64,000 nt of DNA from Inquilinus sp. KBS0705 (GTDB lineage: Bacteria > Bacteroidota > Bacteroidia > Sphingobacteriales > Sphingobacteriaceae), in NCBI GenBank assembly GCA_005938025.2, contig VCCI02000003.1, positions 186,001-250,000 on the forward strand. Direction: 5' to 3'. Below, piece by piece: positions 51,422-59,980 of the stretch. Position numbers and translations under genes: made by a program. The first letter of the stretch is position 1, and every line of letters begins with the position of its first letter. The notes beneath the pieces are model-generated. The model had not been told where the DNA came from. It searched no databases and saw nothing but the letters and a program-made list of their open reading frames with translations.

Positions 51422-51519
51422 TGTCATTTCGAACGACGAAGGAGGAGAAATCCTGTTCATTATGCAAAGTAGCCAACCTGTAATTTGAACAAGATTTATC
51501 TCTATCGTTCGAAATGACA
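51422..51519. repeat. Long inverted repeat TGTCATTTCGAACGA
   Basis: Perfect 15-bp arms TGTCATTTCGAACGA (51422-51436) and TCGTTCGAAATGACA (51505-51519) with about 68 nt between; inner parts also pair weakly (GAGAAATC). It belongs to the same broad class as the CGTCATTGCGA repeat at 11.97 kb. It lies between the uvrB stop and a convergent methyltransferase gene and may end transcription from either side. Confidence 0.75.
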
Positions 51520-51526
51520 GGGGTAA

Positions 51527-52273
51527 TTACATCGTCGCCTTTACTACAATATAGGGCGATAACGCCTTGCTTTCAACAGGTACTATGCGGGTGAATGCCT
51601 TTCCGGCTACCCAAATGGCTTTTACAATGCCTTTGGCCCAGCCGGTTTGTTCAGATTTGTTTTCGAGCCATACGGTAAAGCGGCCATGATAGTAAGCCTC
51701 AATATCTTTTAAGCCTAATGCCTTGCAACTATCTTTAAGCAGGGCAAGATCCATACTGTTGATGTTGTGCTTGTCGTAATTCTCCTTATCAAAATTGCGC
51801 TGCACCCAGCCGTTAACACTTTTAAAGTTGGGCAGGGTAATAAATAGGGTACCACCCGGCTTCAAAAACTTCAAGTGTTCGTTAATAATAAACTTAGTAT
51901 CGTTAAAATGCTCTATCAACCCAAAAGAAAGCACCAGGTCAAACTTTTCGGCGGGTTGATAGGTAAACAGGTCGGCTTCAATAATGTCAATATCGCCCGG
52001 TTTCAGGTCGTTTACCTCCAGTAGCTGGTTTACCAGGCCAGGGTGTATAAAATAATCAAGCAGCGATGTTTTTAAATGCTGGTACTTTTTTAAGTAAATA
52101 GCATAATAGCCCGGAAAGCCGCCTAACTCAACGGCGTTTTTAATGCCTTTTTCGGCGATCAGTTTGCCCAGTATATCGCCAAAAACATAGTTAGGCTTTA
52201 TTTTAAATATCAGCCCCTTGCGCGATTCCCAAAACGCCTGCCAAAACGAACGGTCGGTTAAATTATTCTCCAT
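51527..52273 (-). CDS. Class I SAM-dependent methyltransferase
   Basis: A 248-residue methyltransferase. The SAM-binding motif I is NAVELGGFPGYYAIYL, and the motif IV region is FDLVLSFGLIEHF. The C-terminal third has a basic amphipathic stretch but no clear membrane helix. It probably modifies a sugar or lipid in the polysaccharide cluster, which is inferred from its neighbours. Its start overlaps the acyltransferase gene by 11 nt, so they form a unit. Acceptor unknown. Confidence 0.87.
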   Translation of the reverse strand: MENNLTDRSFWQAFWESRKGLIFKIKPNYVFGDILGKLIAEKGIKNAVELGGFPGYYAIYLKKYQHLKTSLLDYFIHPGLVNQLLEVNDLKPGDIDIIEADLFTYQPAEKFDLVLSFGLIEHFNDTKFIINEHLKFLKPGGTLFITLPNFKSVNGWVQRNFDKENYDKHNINSMDLALLKDSCKALGLKDIEAYYHGRFTVWLENKSEQTGWAKGIVKAIWVAGKAFTRIVPVESKALSPYIVVKATM

Positions 52274-52805
52274 TAATATCTTCGATACGGCTTGCCGTTG
52301 TTACTTTATTCTCTAATATCCTTGCAGGGTTGCCTACTACTGTGCAGTTGTTGGGTATGTTTTTCACCACGACGGCGCCTGCGCCAATTATTACATTATT
52401 GCCTACGGTAATGTCGCCTATGATGCAAACATTTGGGCCAATATCTACATTGTTGCCTATGCGCGGGCATTTGCTAAGGCTGCCATCGGCCAGTTTTTTA
52501 TGGCCTATGGTTACACCGTTACGCAATATACAATTATCACCAATTACGGTGCTTTTATTCACTACCAAACCTTGTCCGTGATAAAACATAAAGTTTTTGC
52601 CAAGCGTTAGTTTACGCGGCAGCTCAACACCTAATATCCATTCTACATTAACACGGTAAAACATCAGGTAAGGGAAAAAGATGATCTTAGTGAGTGTGTA
52701 CTTGTTTATCAGCATCACCAGGCGGAACATAGTTAACACTATCCGCGCCTTTACGTTGCCCCGGTTTGCTTTCCAATCCTGGAATAAATAAGCAAAAAAA
52801 TTCAT
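52263..52805 (-). CDS. Left-handed beta-helix acyltransferase (serine acetyltransferase-like)
   Basis: A 180-residue acetyltransferase with hexapeptide repeats (IGDNCILRNGVTIGHKK..., RIGNNVDIGPNVCIIGDITVGNNVIIGAGAVVVKNIPNNCTVVGNPARI). The pattern, with HGQGLVVN and the GAGAVV-KNIP-VVGNPA ending, matches CysE/WecH/colanic-type O-acetyltransferases. The N-terminal part is short, so it is likely a sugar O-acetyltransferase, not CysE. It is the first gene of a two-gene unit with the methyltransferase. Confidence 0.87.
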   Translation of the reverse strand: MNFFAYLFQDWKANRGNVKARIVLTMFRLVMLINKYTLTKIIFFPYLMFYRVNVEWILGVELPRKLTLGKNFMFYHGQGLVVNKSTVIGDNCILRNGVTIGHKKLADGSLSKCPRIGNNVDIGPNVCIIGDITVGNNVIIGAGAVVVKNIPNNCTVVGNPARILENKVTTASRIEDINGE

Positions 52806-52915
52806 CTTAATATGCGCGGCTTAGCTGTTAAACTTCATTTATATGGATGAAGCGTTTCAAAAGTAAAATTTTTAATTTTAGTATCATTATACTTGCCACT
52901 ATAAATGATAGCTGA

Positions 52916-54190
52916 ATGAAGGTTGCCTTAATAAATACATCTGACTCGGGCGGTGGTGCCGCCGAAGCCTGCATGCGCTTATTAAAGGCGCTGCAAGCCA
53001 GTAATGTAGATGTAACTATGTTGGTGCAGCACAAAAAACGGGATGAAGCCAGCGTGTATACCGTAGAGCGTTCATTTTTTGGCAGGTTAAGGTCGAGGTT
53101 TAATTTTTTGTACGAAAGACTGCCCTTTATTGCATTTCATGAGAGGGATAAGTCGGTACGTTTTGCCTTTTCGACTGCCAATATAGGCCGCGACATCAGC
53201 AAAGAAAAGGTGATAAAAGAGGCCGACATTATTCACCTGCATTGGACAAATTCCGCCTTCCTTTCTATCAGCGATCTTAAAAAACTGGTAGCACTTAACA
53301 AACCCATTGTTTGGACCCTGCACGATATGTGGGTTTTCACAGGCGGATGCCATTATTCGGGCGCGTGCAATCATTTTATAAACCAGTGCGGTAATTGTTA
53401 TTACCTGCGCGATGACGGTAACGACGATATTTCGCACATGGGTTGGCTGCGTAAAAATGATATGTTGGCTAAGGCCCGGAACATCAGCTTTGTAACCTGT
53501 AGTAACTGGCTTGCTGGGGTTGCCTTAAAAAGTTCGTTATTAGATGTAGAGCGTATACAGGCTATTCCAAACCCTATAGATACCGATATTTTTTCGCCGC
53601 AGGATAAGCATACCGCCAGGAGTAAATGGGGGATAAGCCCTGCCGCCAAAGTAATACTATTTGGCGCTGCCAATATCAATGATAAACGTAAAGGCATCGT
53701 TTACTTGGTAAAAGCTTTAGCACATTTAAAAGAGAATTATCCAACCGAAGGAGTAGAGATAGTATTGTTTGGAAAGAATAAGCACTTTGATGTAAGCACA
53801 CTGCCCTTTCCGGTACACCAGTTAAATACCATTTCCAACACTGCCGACCTGGTGACGCTTTACAGCCTTGCTGATGTGTTTGTGTCGCCATCGATACAAG
53901 ATAACCTGCCCAATATGATAATGGAAGCTATGGCCTGCGGAACGCCTGTAGCGGCCTTTAATACCGGCGGCATACCCGACCTGATAGATCATCAGCAAAA
54001 CGGTTACCTGGCCGAGTTTGAATCATTCACCGATTTGGCGGCGGGTATTAATCAACTATTGAGTGCTGCAAACCCTGATGAGTGGGCCGCTGCCGCGCGG
54101 AGTAAAGTGCTGCGCGATTTTAATAATCAAAAAGTAGCCGGCCAATATATTCGTTTATATCAGTCTATTTTAAAACCGGCAAGCATATGA
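52916..54190 (+). CDS. Glycosyltransferase family 4-like protein
   Basis: A 424-residue GT-B enzyme of the GT4 type. The N-terminal NTSDSGGGAAEACMRLLKAL is the substrate-side Rossmann opening. The C-terminal donor motif PNMIMEAMACGTPVAAFNTGGIPDLI is the conserved GT4 segment (EAMACG-P). A HLHWTNSAF plus WTLHDMWVFTGGCHYSGAC stretch with clustered Cys recurs in Bacteroidota family members that build capsular or exopolysaccharide chains. It is translationally coupled to the next gene (4-nt overlap). It diverges from the acyltransferase pair. Confidence 0.9.
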   Translation: MKVALINTSDSGGGAAEACMRLLKALQASNVDVTMLVQHKKRDEASVYTVERSFFGRLRSRFNFLYERLPFIAFHERDKSVRFAFSTANIGRDISKEKVIKEADIIHLHWTNSAFLSISDLKKLVALNKPIVWTLHDMWVFTGGCHYSGACNHFINQCGNCYYLRDDGNDDISHMGWLRKNDMLAKARNISFVTCSNWLAGVALKSSLLDVERIQAIPNPIDTDIFSPQDKHTARSKWGISPAAKVILFGAANINDKRKGIVYLVKALAHLKENYPTEGVEIVLFGKNKHFDVSTLPFPVHQLNTISNTADLVTLYSLADVFVSPSIQDNLPNMIMEAMACGTPVAAFNTGGIPDLIDHQQNGYLAEFESFTDLAAGINQLLSAANPDEWAAAARSKVLRDFNNQKVAGQYIRLYQSILKPASI

Positions 54191-54936
54191 AACCTGTCCT
54201 GTCGGTTATCACTGTAGTTTATAACAATGCGCGCGATATTGAGCGCACCATGTTATCGGTTTTAAACCAAACCTATGCAGGTATTGAGTATATTGTCATC
54301 GACGGCGCATCTACAGACGGTACGTTGGAGATCATCAAAAAGCACGAAGATAAAATTGCCACCCTCATTAGTGAGCCTGATAAGGGTATATACGATGCCA
54401 TGAACAAAGGCCTTGCTCGTGCAACAGGCGATTACGTAATATTTATGAACTCGGGCGACGAATTTTATGCTAACGATACCGTTGTCAAAGTTTTTGCAAG
54501 TGCCCCAGATGCGGACATTTATTATGGCGAAACCGAGATGGTGAACGATGGGCGCGAAAGCCTTGGGCAGCGCCGCCATAAGGCGCCCGGTAGGTTTACC
54601 TGGCGCAGTTTTAAATATGGTATGAGTGTAAGCCACCAGGCTATTTACATCAAACGATCGCTGGTTGAAGCTTACGACCCCAAATACCAGCTTAGTGCCG
54701 ATATAGACTGGATAATACGGGCTGCCAAAAAAGCTAAAAAGATTGTTAAGGTAGATGGTTATGTAGCCAAGTATCTGGTAGGGGGCATGTCAAAAGCTAA
54801 ACATCGCCAAAGCCTGCTGGAGCGTTTTGATATTATGAAAAGGCACTATGGCTTAATGCCAACATTATTTAACCATGCTATTATCACCTTTAACCTGGGC
54901 TGGTATTGGATTTTGAACAGAAGGACGAACGATTAG
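54187..54936 (+). CDS. Glycosyltransferase family 2
   Basis: A 249-residue GT-A fold enzyme. LSVITVVYNNARDIERTMLSVLNQTYAGIEYIVIDGASTDGTLEII is the family 2 N-terminal signature. The DXD-like region is MNSGDEFYANDTV, and the acceptor side has SHQAIYIKRSL and ADIDWIIRAAKKAKK. It starts inside the end of the GT4 gene (ATGA overlap). Together they likely add two sugars to a surface polysaccharide. Polymerase and flippase genes are not in view, so the cluster core must lie elsewhere. Confidence 0.9.
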   Translation: MKPVLSVITVVYNNARDIERTMLSVLNQTYAGIEYIVIDGASTDGTLEIIKKHEDKIATLISEPDKGIYDAMNKGLARATGDYVIFMNSGDEFYANDTVVKVFASAPDADIYYGETEMVNDGRESLGQRRHKAPGRFTWRSFKYGMSVSHQAIYIKRSLVEAYDPKYQLSADIDWIIRAAKKAKKIVKVDGYVAKYLVGGMSKAKHRQSLLERFDIMKRHYGLMPTLFNHAIITFNLGWYWILNRRTND

Positions 54937-54974
54937 TTGCGAGGAACGAAGTAAACTCCCTCATTATTATTCAT

Positions 54975-55012
54975 AAAAAAGGGCGACGAGTTTAACTCAT
55001 CGCCCTTTTTAC
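54975..55012. terminator. Bidirectional intrinsic terminator between convergent genes
   Basis: Stem GGGCGACGAGTT / AACTCATCGCCC (one G-T pair) around a very short loop. A-tracts precede it and T-tracts follow (AAAAAA...TTTTT), so it works for both the GT2 gene (plus) and the YfhO gene (minus). Confidence 0.9.
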
Positions 55013-55029
55013 CATTTAAAATATCAGCC

Positions 55030-57531
55030 TTAAGCTTTTTTAAGCTCAGGTTTTTTTCTTTTCAATTCTGAGTACACTGCGCCGCCTAAAGCAAGCACCA
55101 GTAATATTGAACCGGCAAGTGATATATTTTCACCGGCGTAGTATGATGTTGGGTGGAATATAAATTCAACCTTGTGGTTACCTACCGGGATGGTTGCTGC
55201 ACGCAGCAAATAATCGGCGCGATAATAAGGTTGTTCAACGCCATCAATCAGCATTTTCCAGCCTTTGTTGTAATAAATTTCAGAGAACACAGCAACTTGG
55301 TTAGCTTTCGAACCTGTTTGATACACCATATGGTCGGGGTTATAACTTGTTAAGGTTATAGTTGCATTAGGGTCGTAGCTAATGGGTTTGGCCTCCACAA
55401 TGCTTTTGTACGAACCATCTATCATGGCTTCGTCTTTTGGTGAAAAGCTGCTGATGGCCAGCATTTCTTCGTCGGCATCTTTTACATATTTAACGCTTTT
55501 TACAAACCAGGCATGGCCGCAAGCGGTTGAATTGGCCCGCATGCTTACATTGCCCGATTTTGGATCGGCGGTAATGATGTATTTAGTATTCAGCATATCC
55601 AGTACATCCTGGTTAATGCTTTTGCTAAACTGGTTATCTAAAAGTTCTTCGTAGCGTTTTAAACGTGCGGCAGAATACCCGCTGATAGATTTATGGAAGA
55701 AAGGATTGTAAGTGTCCTGTTTAATGTAGCTTACACCATTGCTCATATCAAATACCCTAAAATCAGGGTCGGTATCTTTTTGAATAAACAGATCAACCTC
55801 GCGCGGCTGCGGTGTGGTTGTTTCCTGTTTTTCCTGGAAACTGGTTTCTTTAAGGTAGCGTTTATCAAATTGCCACATATCTACCAATATCACCGCTAAA
55901 AACGCGACAGATAAAACGGTAGCGTTTATTTTTTGCTTAACAAATGCCCATAGCAAACCAAATGCAACAACAATAAAAATAAACGAGCGTATAGCATCGG
56001 CACGCTCAAGCGCCATGCGGTCTTTAACCAGTGCGTTGGCTACGGCGTTGGCCATGCCGGTATCGCCTTTCATGGCCTGGCTTAAAAAGTTGATACCATC
56101 GGCGTGGTCAAATCCTTTAAAGCTTAATAGGGCCTGCGGTACCACAATTAATAGTAGCGTTAAGCCACCAATAATGTAGAAAGCTAACTTCAGTTTCTTA
56201 AACAGGTAGGTTTTATCAGGGTTGTCAATAAACTCCTTTACCGCAAGAAAGCCCAATACAGGGAAACACAATGCGGTTACGTTAAGTATAGACTCGGTAG
56301 CGCGAAACTTATTATACAGCGGGAAGTAGTTGAAGAACAGATCTGACACGTAAGGCCAGTTGCCACCAAAGGATAATGCCATAGTTAACAGCACTGTGCC
56401 CAATAACCACCATTTTAACCGGCTGCGTACCACTATTAAACCCAGCACAAACAAAAAGCAAGTTGCAGCACCAAAGTACCATGGGCCAAATGTAAACGGG
56501 CGCTTTGGCCCCCAATACATGCTTAAGCCCGGTATTTGAGTAGTAATTTGGCCTGCTGCGTTAACCGCCTGCTCGTCTGTAGCGCCTTTGGCTGTAAATA
56601 CTTTTGCCACTTCCGAATCCTGGCTTAAATTATCGGCACCCGAGCCGCCACCGGCAGCATTAGGCACTAAAAATGTTAACGACTCGGCTACACCCTGGCT
56701 GTATTGGTAGGCGTATTCTTTGTCTAAACCATTGCTTGGTTCGGTAGTGTTTTTAGTCAGGTTTGATTTTCCGCGGATGGTTTCTTTACCATAATCATAA
56801 GTGCTCCATAGCATAGATGCGTTAACCGCTAAAGCCAGCAAGGTAGCAACCGCTAAAAAACCTATTGATTTAAGGAAAGCCGCTGTGCCTTTTGATTTAA
56901 TGGCATGATATAACTCAATACCTATCAAAATAAATATGGCAAACATTAGGTAATAGGTCATCTGCACGTGGTTGGCCCTTATCTCTATAGCCAGGAATAA
57001 TGCCGTTAAAGCCCCGCCTGTTATATAGTTACCCCTTAAGGTTAAAATAATGCTGGCCAGCACCGGCGCAAAAAATGCTATGGCAAAGGCCTGGTTGGAG
57101 TGCCCTGCGACCAGCAGGATGATGTTATATGACGAAAATGTAAACGCCACAGCGCCGGCAGCTGCCAGCCATGGGTTTAGCTTTAATACAATGAATAAAA
57201 AGTAGGTGCCTACTAAAAGTATCAGCATGGTATCAACCGGGTTAGGGAAGGTTGCCTTTACTGCCGATATAATGTGGCTGGTTATATTAGCCGAGTACGG
57301 TGCCCATATCTGGAAAGCGGGCATACCGCCGAATATCTGGTTGGTCCAAAGAATGGTGGTGTCTTTGGCCCGGTAATCCATAATTTCTTTTTGGGTTGAT
57401 TGCGCGCCCACAACATCAGTTTGGCCCAATGTTTTACCCTGAAAAGCCGGGGTAAGAAAGAAAAAGCATAGTGCTAAGAAAATTCCGATAATGGCAAGAT
57501 GTGTACCATTACGTTTGATCCAGTTATTCAT
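55030..57531 (-). CDS. YfhO family integral membrane protein
   Basis: An 833-residue membrane protein with about 12-14 helices in the first 600 residues, then a periplasmic beta-rich domain (about 600-800) and a final helix with a Lys-rich end. The YfhO family is tied in Gram-positives to sugar modification of lipoteichoic acid via lipid-linked donors and belongs to the GT-C superfamily. In Bacteroidota the acceptor is unknown. A promoter box lies 28 nt upstream. It is separated from the small membrane protein genes upstream by about 78 nt. Confidence 0.9.
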   Translation of the reverse strand: MNNWIKRNGTHLAIIGIFLALCFFFLTPAFQGKTLGQTDVVGAQSTQKEIMDYRAKDTTILWTNQIFGGMPAFQIWAPYSANITSHIISAVKATFPNPVDTMLILLVGTYFLFIVLKLNPWLAAAGAVAFTFSSYNIILLVAGHSNQAFAIAFFAPVLASIILTLRGNYITGGALTALFLAIEIRANHVQMTYYLMFAIFILIGIELYHAIKSKGTAAFLKSIGFLAVATLLALAVNASMLWSTYDYGKETIRGKSNLTKNTTEPSNGLDKEYAYQYSQGVAESLTFLVPNAAGGGSGADNLSQDSEVAKVFTAKGATDEQAVNAAGQITTQIPGLSMYWGPKRPFTFGPWYFGAATCFLFVLGLIVVRSRLKWWLLGTVLLTMALSFGGNWPYVSDLFFNYFPLYNKFRATESILNVTALCFPVLGFLAVKEFIDNPDKTYLFKKLKLAFYIIGGLTLLLIVVPQALLSFKGFDHADGINFLSQAMKGDTGMANAVANALVKDRMALERADAIRSFIFIVVAFGLLWAFVKQKINATVLSVAFLAVILVDMWQFDKRYLKETSFQEKQETTTPQPREVDLFIQKDTDPDFRVFDMSNGVSYIKQDTYNPFFHKSISGYSAARLKRYEELLDNQFSKSINQDVLDMLNTKYIITADPKSGNVSMRANSTACGHAWFVKSVKYVKDADEEMLAISSFSPKDEAMIDGSYKSIVEAKPISYDPNATITLTSYNPDHMVYQTGSKANQVAVFSEIYYNKGWKMLIDGVEQPYYRADYLLRAATIPVGNHKVEFIFHPTSYYAGENISLAGSILLVLALGGAVYSELKRKKPELKKA

Positions 57532-57559
57532 TTAAATTTTTTAAGGGATAATTATTATT

Positions 57560-57567
57560 CAAAAATA
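57560..57567 (-). promoter_or_regulatory. -7 promoter box (TATTTTTG) for the YfhO gene
   Basis: Perfect TAnnTTTG, 28 nt before ATG 57531. Confidence 0.38.
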
Positions 57568-57609
57568 GAAATTTGAATGAGAATAGAAACGATAAGTTTT
57601 TTATAAGTA

Positions 57610-57906
57610 TTAGCTGCAGTTACCTGAGTGGGTACTAAAGTAATAAAAAAGGAATGCCATTAACACAATGCTGGCTATATATATTATAATGTTAAGGCGG
57701 TTATATTCTTCGCGGTTGCGGCGTATGGTGTAGGCATTATACAGGGCAAGCACCCCAAGTGCTATCCAAAAAAAGTTATTTATACTGCAGCCTGTAAACA
57801 TTTGTATAAGCACAGCCAGTACAATACAATTTGTCAGTATCAATAATACCGACTGTGGCGTATTGTTGTGGGCGCGCCTGCGTTTATACAAGTTTTCGGG
57901 CAGCAT
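57610..57906 (-). CDS. Small three-helix membrane protein
   Basis: A 98-residue protein with three hydrophobic helices (about residues 18-38, 43-60 and 70-90) after a basic NLYKRRRAHNN N-terminus. No family recognised. It starts 3 nt after the DUF4834 gene stop, so the two are co-transcribed. Conserved partners of DUF4834 are common in Bacteroidota, but the function is unknown. Confidence 0.72.
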   Translation of the reverse strand: MLPENLYKRRRAHNNTPQSVLLILTNCIVLAVLIQMFTGCSINNFFWIALGVLALYNAYTIRRNREEYNRLNIIIYIASIVLMAFLFYYFSTHSGNCS

Positions 57907-57909
57907 AAA

Positions 57910-58161
57910 TTATTTTATCTCTTCGTAATCAACAAATTCACCTTCAGAGTCGGGCACCTGGCTTTTTTTACCCTCGGGCATATGATCTATACGTACACGG
58001 CCATCAGGTTTTGGCTGGCTGTAGTTTTGCTGGTTGCGTTGCTGCTGTTGCTGCGCGTTGTTAATTACGCTGTTAAACAGCATAGGCAAAAGCAAACGCA
58101 CCAAGCTGCGTATAATATATAACGAACAAATTGATATGATCAGAAAACGTATTAAACCCAT
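57910..58161 (-). CDS. DUF4834 family small membrane-anchored protein
   Basis: An 83-residue protein. One N-terminal helix (about residues 3-28, FLIISICSLYIIRSLVRLLLP) is followed by a Gln/Asn-rich stretch and a conserved C-terminal motif ending DSEGEFVDYEEIK, which is the DUF4834 mark. Function is unknown. It is the first gene of the two-gene unit with the 98-residue membrane protein. A promoter box lies 20 nt upstream. Confidence 0.8.
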   Translation of the reverse strand: MGLIRFLIISICSLYIIRSLVRLLLPMLFNSVINNAQQQQQRNQQNYSQPKPDGRVRIDHMPEGKKSQVPDSEGEFVDYEEIK

Positions 58162-58181
58162 GTGGTTAAATATTTAGCTTA

Positions 58182-58189
58182 CAAATATA
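58182..58189 (-). promoter_or_regulatory. -7 promoter box (TATATTTG) for the DUF4834 pair
   Basis: Perfect TAnnTTTG, 20 nt before ATG 58161. Confidence 0.4.
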
Positions 58190-58291
58190 AGCATATAACG
58201 TAAAAAAAGTTTGGTTAGTTTGTTTTGTGGCAAACCATTACCTAACCATATTGCCACTTTATAACAGCGATAAATTAAAACACCGTTGGAC

Positions 58292-58323
58292 AAAAAAGCC
58301 CTGCACCAATTAAGATGCAGGGA
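58292..58323 (-). terminator. Intrinsic terminator after ilvE
   Basis: CCCTGCA / TGCAGGG hairpin followed on the minus strand by a run of six T, about 25 nt past the ilvE stop. Confidence 0.85.
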
Positions 58324-58347
58324 CTTATGCAATAGTTACAATATTAT

Positions 58348-59412
58348 TTAAACTATATAGTTCCAGCCGTGCGTATCAGCAATTCGGCCATATTTAATAT
58401 CATCTAAAGTTGAAAGCACTTTCTTAGAGAATTCGCGGGTTTGCGGGTCGCTTAAAAAGTACTCTTCGCCGTTGTAGCTAAAAGATGCTACAGAGGCAAT
58501 GGTTGCTGCAGTACCTGCACCAAAGGCATCAGTTAGTTTGCCGTTTTTGGCGCCTTCTATTAACTCCGCAACCGATACCTTGCGTTCTTCGACAGGTATG
58601 CCCCAGCTTTTTGCCAGCGCAATTACGGTATCGCGGGTTACGCCATCCAGTATAGTATCTTTAGCTTCGGCGGTTATTAGGGTGCCGTCCAGCAAAAACA
58701 TTGCGTTAGCAGCGCCCATTTCTTCAATGTATTTATGCTCTTTGGCATCGGTCCATATCAGTTGGTCAAAACCTTCCTCGGCGGCCTTGCGGCCCGGTAG
58801 CATTGCTGAGCCGTAGTTACCGGCAGCTTTGGCATAGCCCATACCACCTTCGGCAGCGCGGGTGTAATTCGTTTCTATTTTAACCCTAAGCGGTTTTGAA
58901 AAGTACGGGCCAACAGGGCCAACAAGTACCATATATTTATAGGTAGCCGATGGTGTTACGCCCAAATAAGGGTCGGTAGCAAACATAAACGGCCTTATGT
59001 AAAGGGCATGGTTAGCTTTGCCAGGTATCCAGTCGCGGTCAAGGTCAACCAAAGCGGCTATGCTCTGTACAAACACTTCTTCGGGCAGGGTAGGCATGCA
59101 CAGGCGCTCGGCCGATTTGTTAAAACGGATAGCATTTTTATCAGGACGGAAAATAGAGACCGTTCCATCAGCATGTTTATAAGCCTTTATACCCTCAAAA
59201 AACGACTGGCCATAGTGCAGCGCCGAAATTGCCGGACTAAGATCAATTGGGCCGTAAGGTAAAATTTCAAAATTCTTCCATTCGCCATCGGCATAATCAG
59301 CCATTAGCATGTGGTCTGTAAAGGTTTTGCCAAAAGGCAAATTGTCAAAATCCGTTTCGGCTAAGCGCGAATGCGGGTTTTTAGTTAATTTTATGTCCAG
59401 TGTTTCGGTCAT
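58348..59412 (-). CDS. ilvE: Branched-chain amino acid aminotransferase
   Basis: A 354-residue class IV PLP enzyme for leucine, isoleucine and valine. The Schiff-base Lys is in GYAKAAGNYG (about residue 196). The opening THMLMADYADGEWKNFEI and GQSFFEGIKAYKHADGTV, and the CMPTLPEEVF and YLGVTPS stretches, are typical of the type II IlvE seen in Bacteroidota. The FGAGTAATIASVASF loop near the C-terminus is also diagnostic. It is a single gene with its own terminator. Confidence 0.96.
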   Translation of the reverse strand: MTETLDIKLTKNPHSRLAETDFDNLPFGKTFTDHMLMADYADGEWKNFEILPYGPIDLSPAISALHYGQSFFEGIKAYKHADGTVSIFRPDKNAIRFNKSAERLCMPTLPEEVFVQSIAALVDLDRDWIPGKANHALYIRPFMFATDPYLGVTPSATYKYMVLVGPVGPYFSKPLRVKIETNYTRAAEGGMGYAKAAGNYGSAMLPGRKAAEEGFDQLIWTDAKEHKYIEEMGAANAMFLLDGTLITAEAKDTILDGVTRDTVIALAKSWGIPVEERKVSVAELIEGAKNGKLTDAFGAGTAATIASVASFSYNGEEYFLSDPQTREFSKKVLSTLDDIKYGRIADTHGWNYIV

Positions 59413-59517
59413 GGCAACAAGTATTTATCTCAAAAAGGCAATGTAGGGATTTTTGTTTTATAATTGAATTTTTTAGCTGTAGAAAGGTATATTACACCAC
59501 ATTATTGCGGTTTTACT

Positions 59518-59970
59518 ATGGAAATATATAAGCTAAGCCCCGAAGGTAATGCCCAACTAAAAAAGGTATGGCTGATAACCGTATTGGGTGCAATGGTGGC
59601 TATCACCGCTGTTTTTGCCTTTAACCTGCTTTATCGTGGCGGAACTGACAGAGACATGGCTTATTTTGCCATTATTGTATCGGCCGAGATGATCGCTTTT
59701 TACTTTGGCAGAAAAAAATATTTTTTGGTAACGGATAGCACCCGGCTAATGGTTTACGATGATAAGGTAACGCTGCATACCTCAAACCAGCCAGATGTAA
59801 CCATCGAACTTGCCAATATTAAGAAAATAACACGCCGTAAAAAGGGTGTGTTTTTGGTAAACAGAATAACCTCCAAACCATCCTTGTTCATTATGGATAA
59901 GTTTGAAAACTTTGAAGAGATAGAAGGAATAATTGAAGCCAAGACAGGATTAGTGCCTACTGCAAACTAA
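59518..59970 (+). CDS. Two-helix membrane protein with PH-like domain
   Basis: A 150-residue protein with two helices (about residues 18-38 and 46-63) and a beta-rich soluble part (YFLVTDSTRLMVYDDKVTLHT..., last helix FEEIEGIIEAKTG). It resembles the protein at 33.0-33.5 kb in layout but not clearly in sequence. I chose ATG 59518 over a TTG at 59464. It is convergent with the tryptophan dioxygenase gene, 10 nt apart. Function unknown. Confidence 0.75.
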   Translation: MEIYKLSPEGNAQLKKVWLITVLGAMVAITAVFAFNLLYRGGTDRDMAYFAIIVSAEMIAFYFGRKKYFLVTDSTRLMVYDDKVTLHTSNQPDVTIELANIKKITRRKKGVFLVNRITSKPSLFIMDKFENFEEIEGIIEAKTGLVPTAN

Positions 59971-59980
59971 AAACTGCCAA

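Noticed and set aside
52263-52805. Calling the acyltransferase CysE
   Set aside because: The N-terminal helical domain of serine acetyltransferase is missing and the neighbours are polysaccharide genes, so a sugar O-acetyltransferase is likelier.
54936-54962. TTGCGAGGAACGAAG fragment as a second copy of the 11.97-kb repeat
   Set aside because: Only a short resemblance with no second arm; noted as a possible worn fragment but too weak to annotate.
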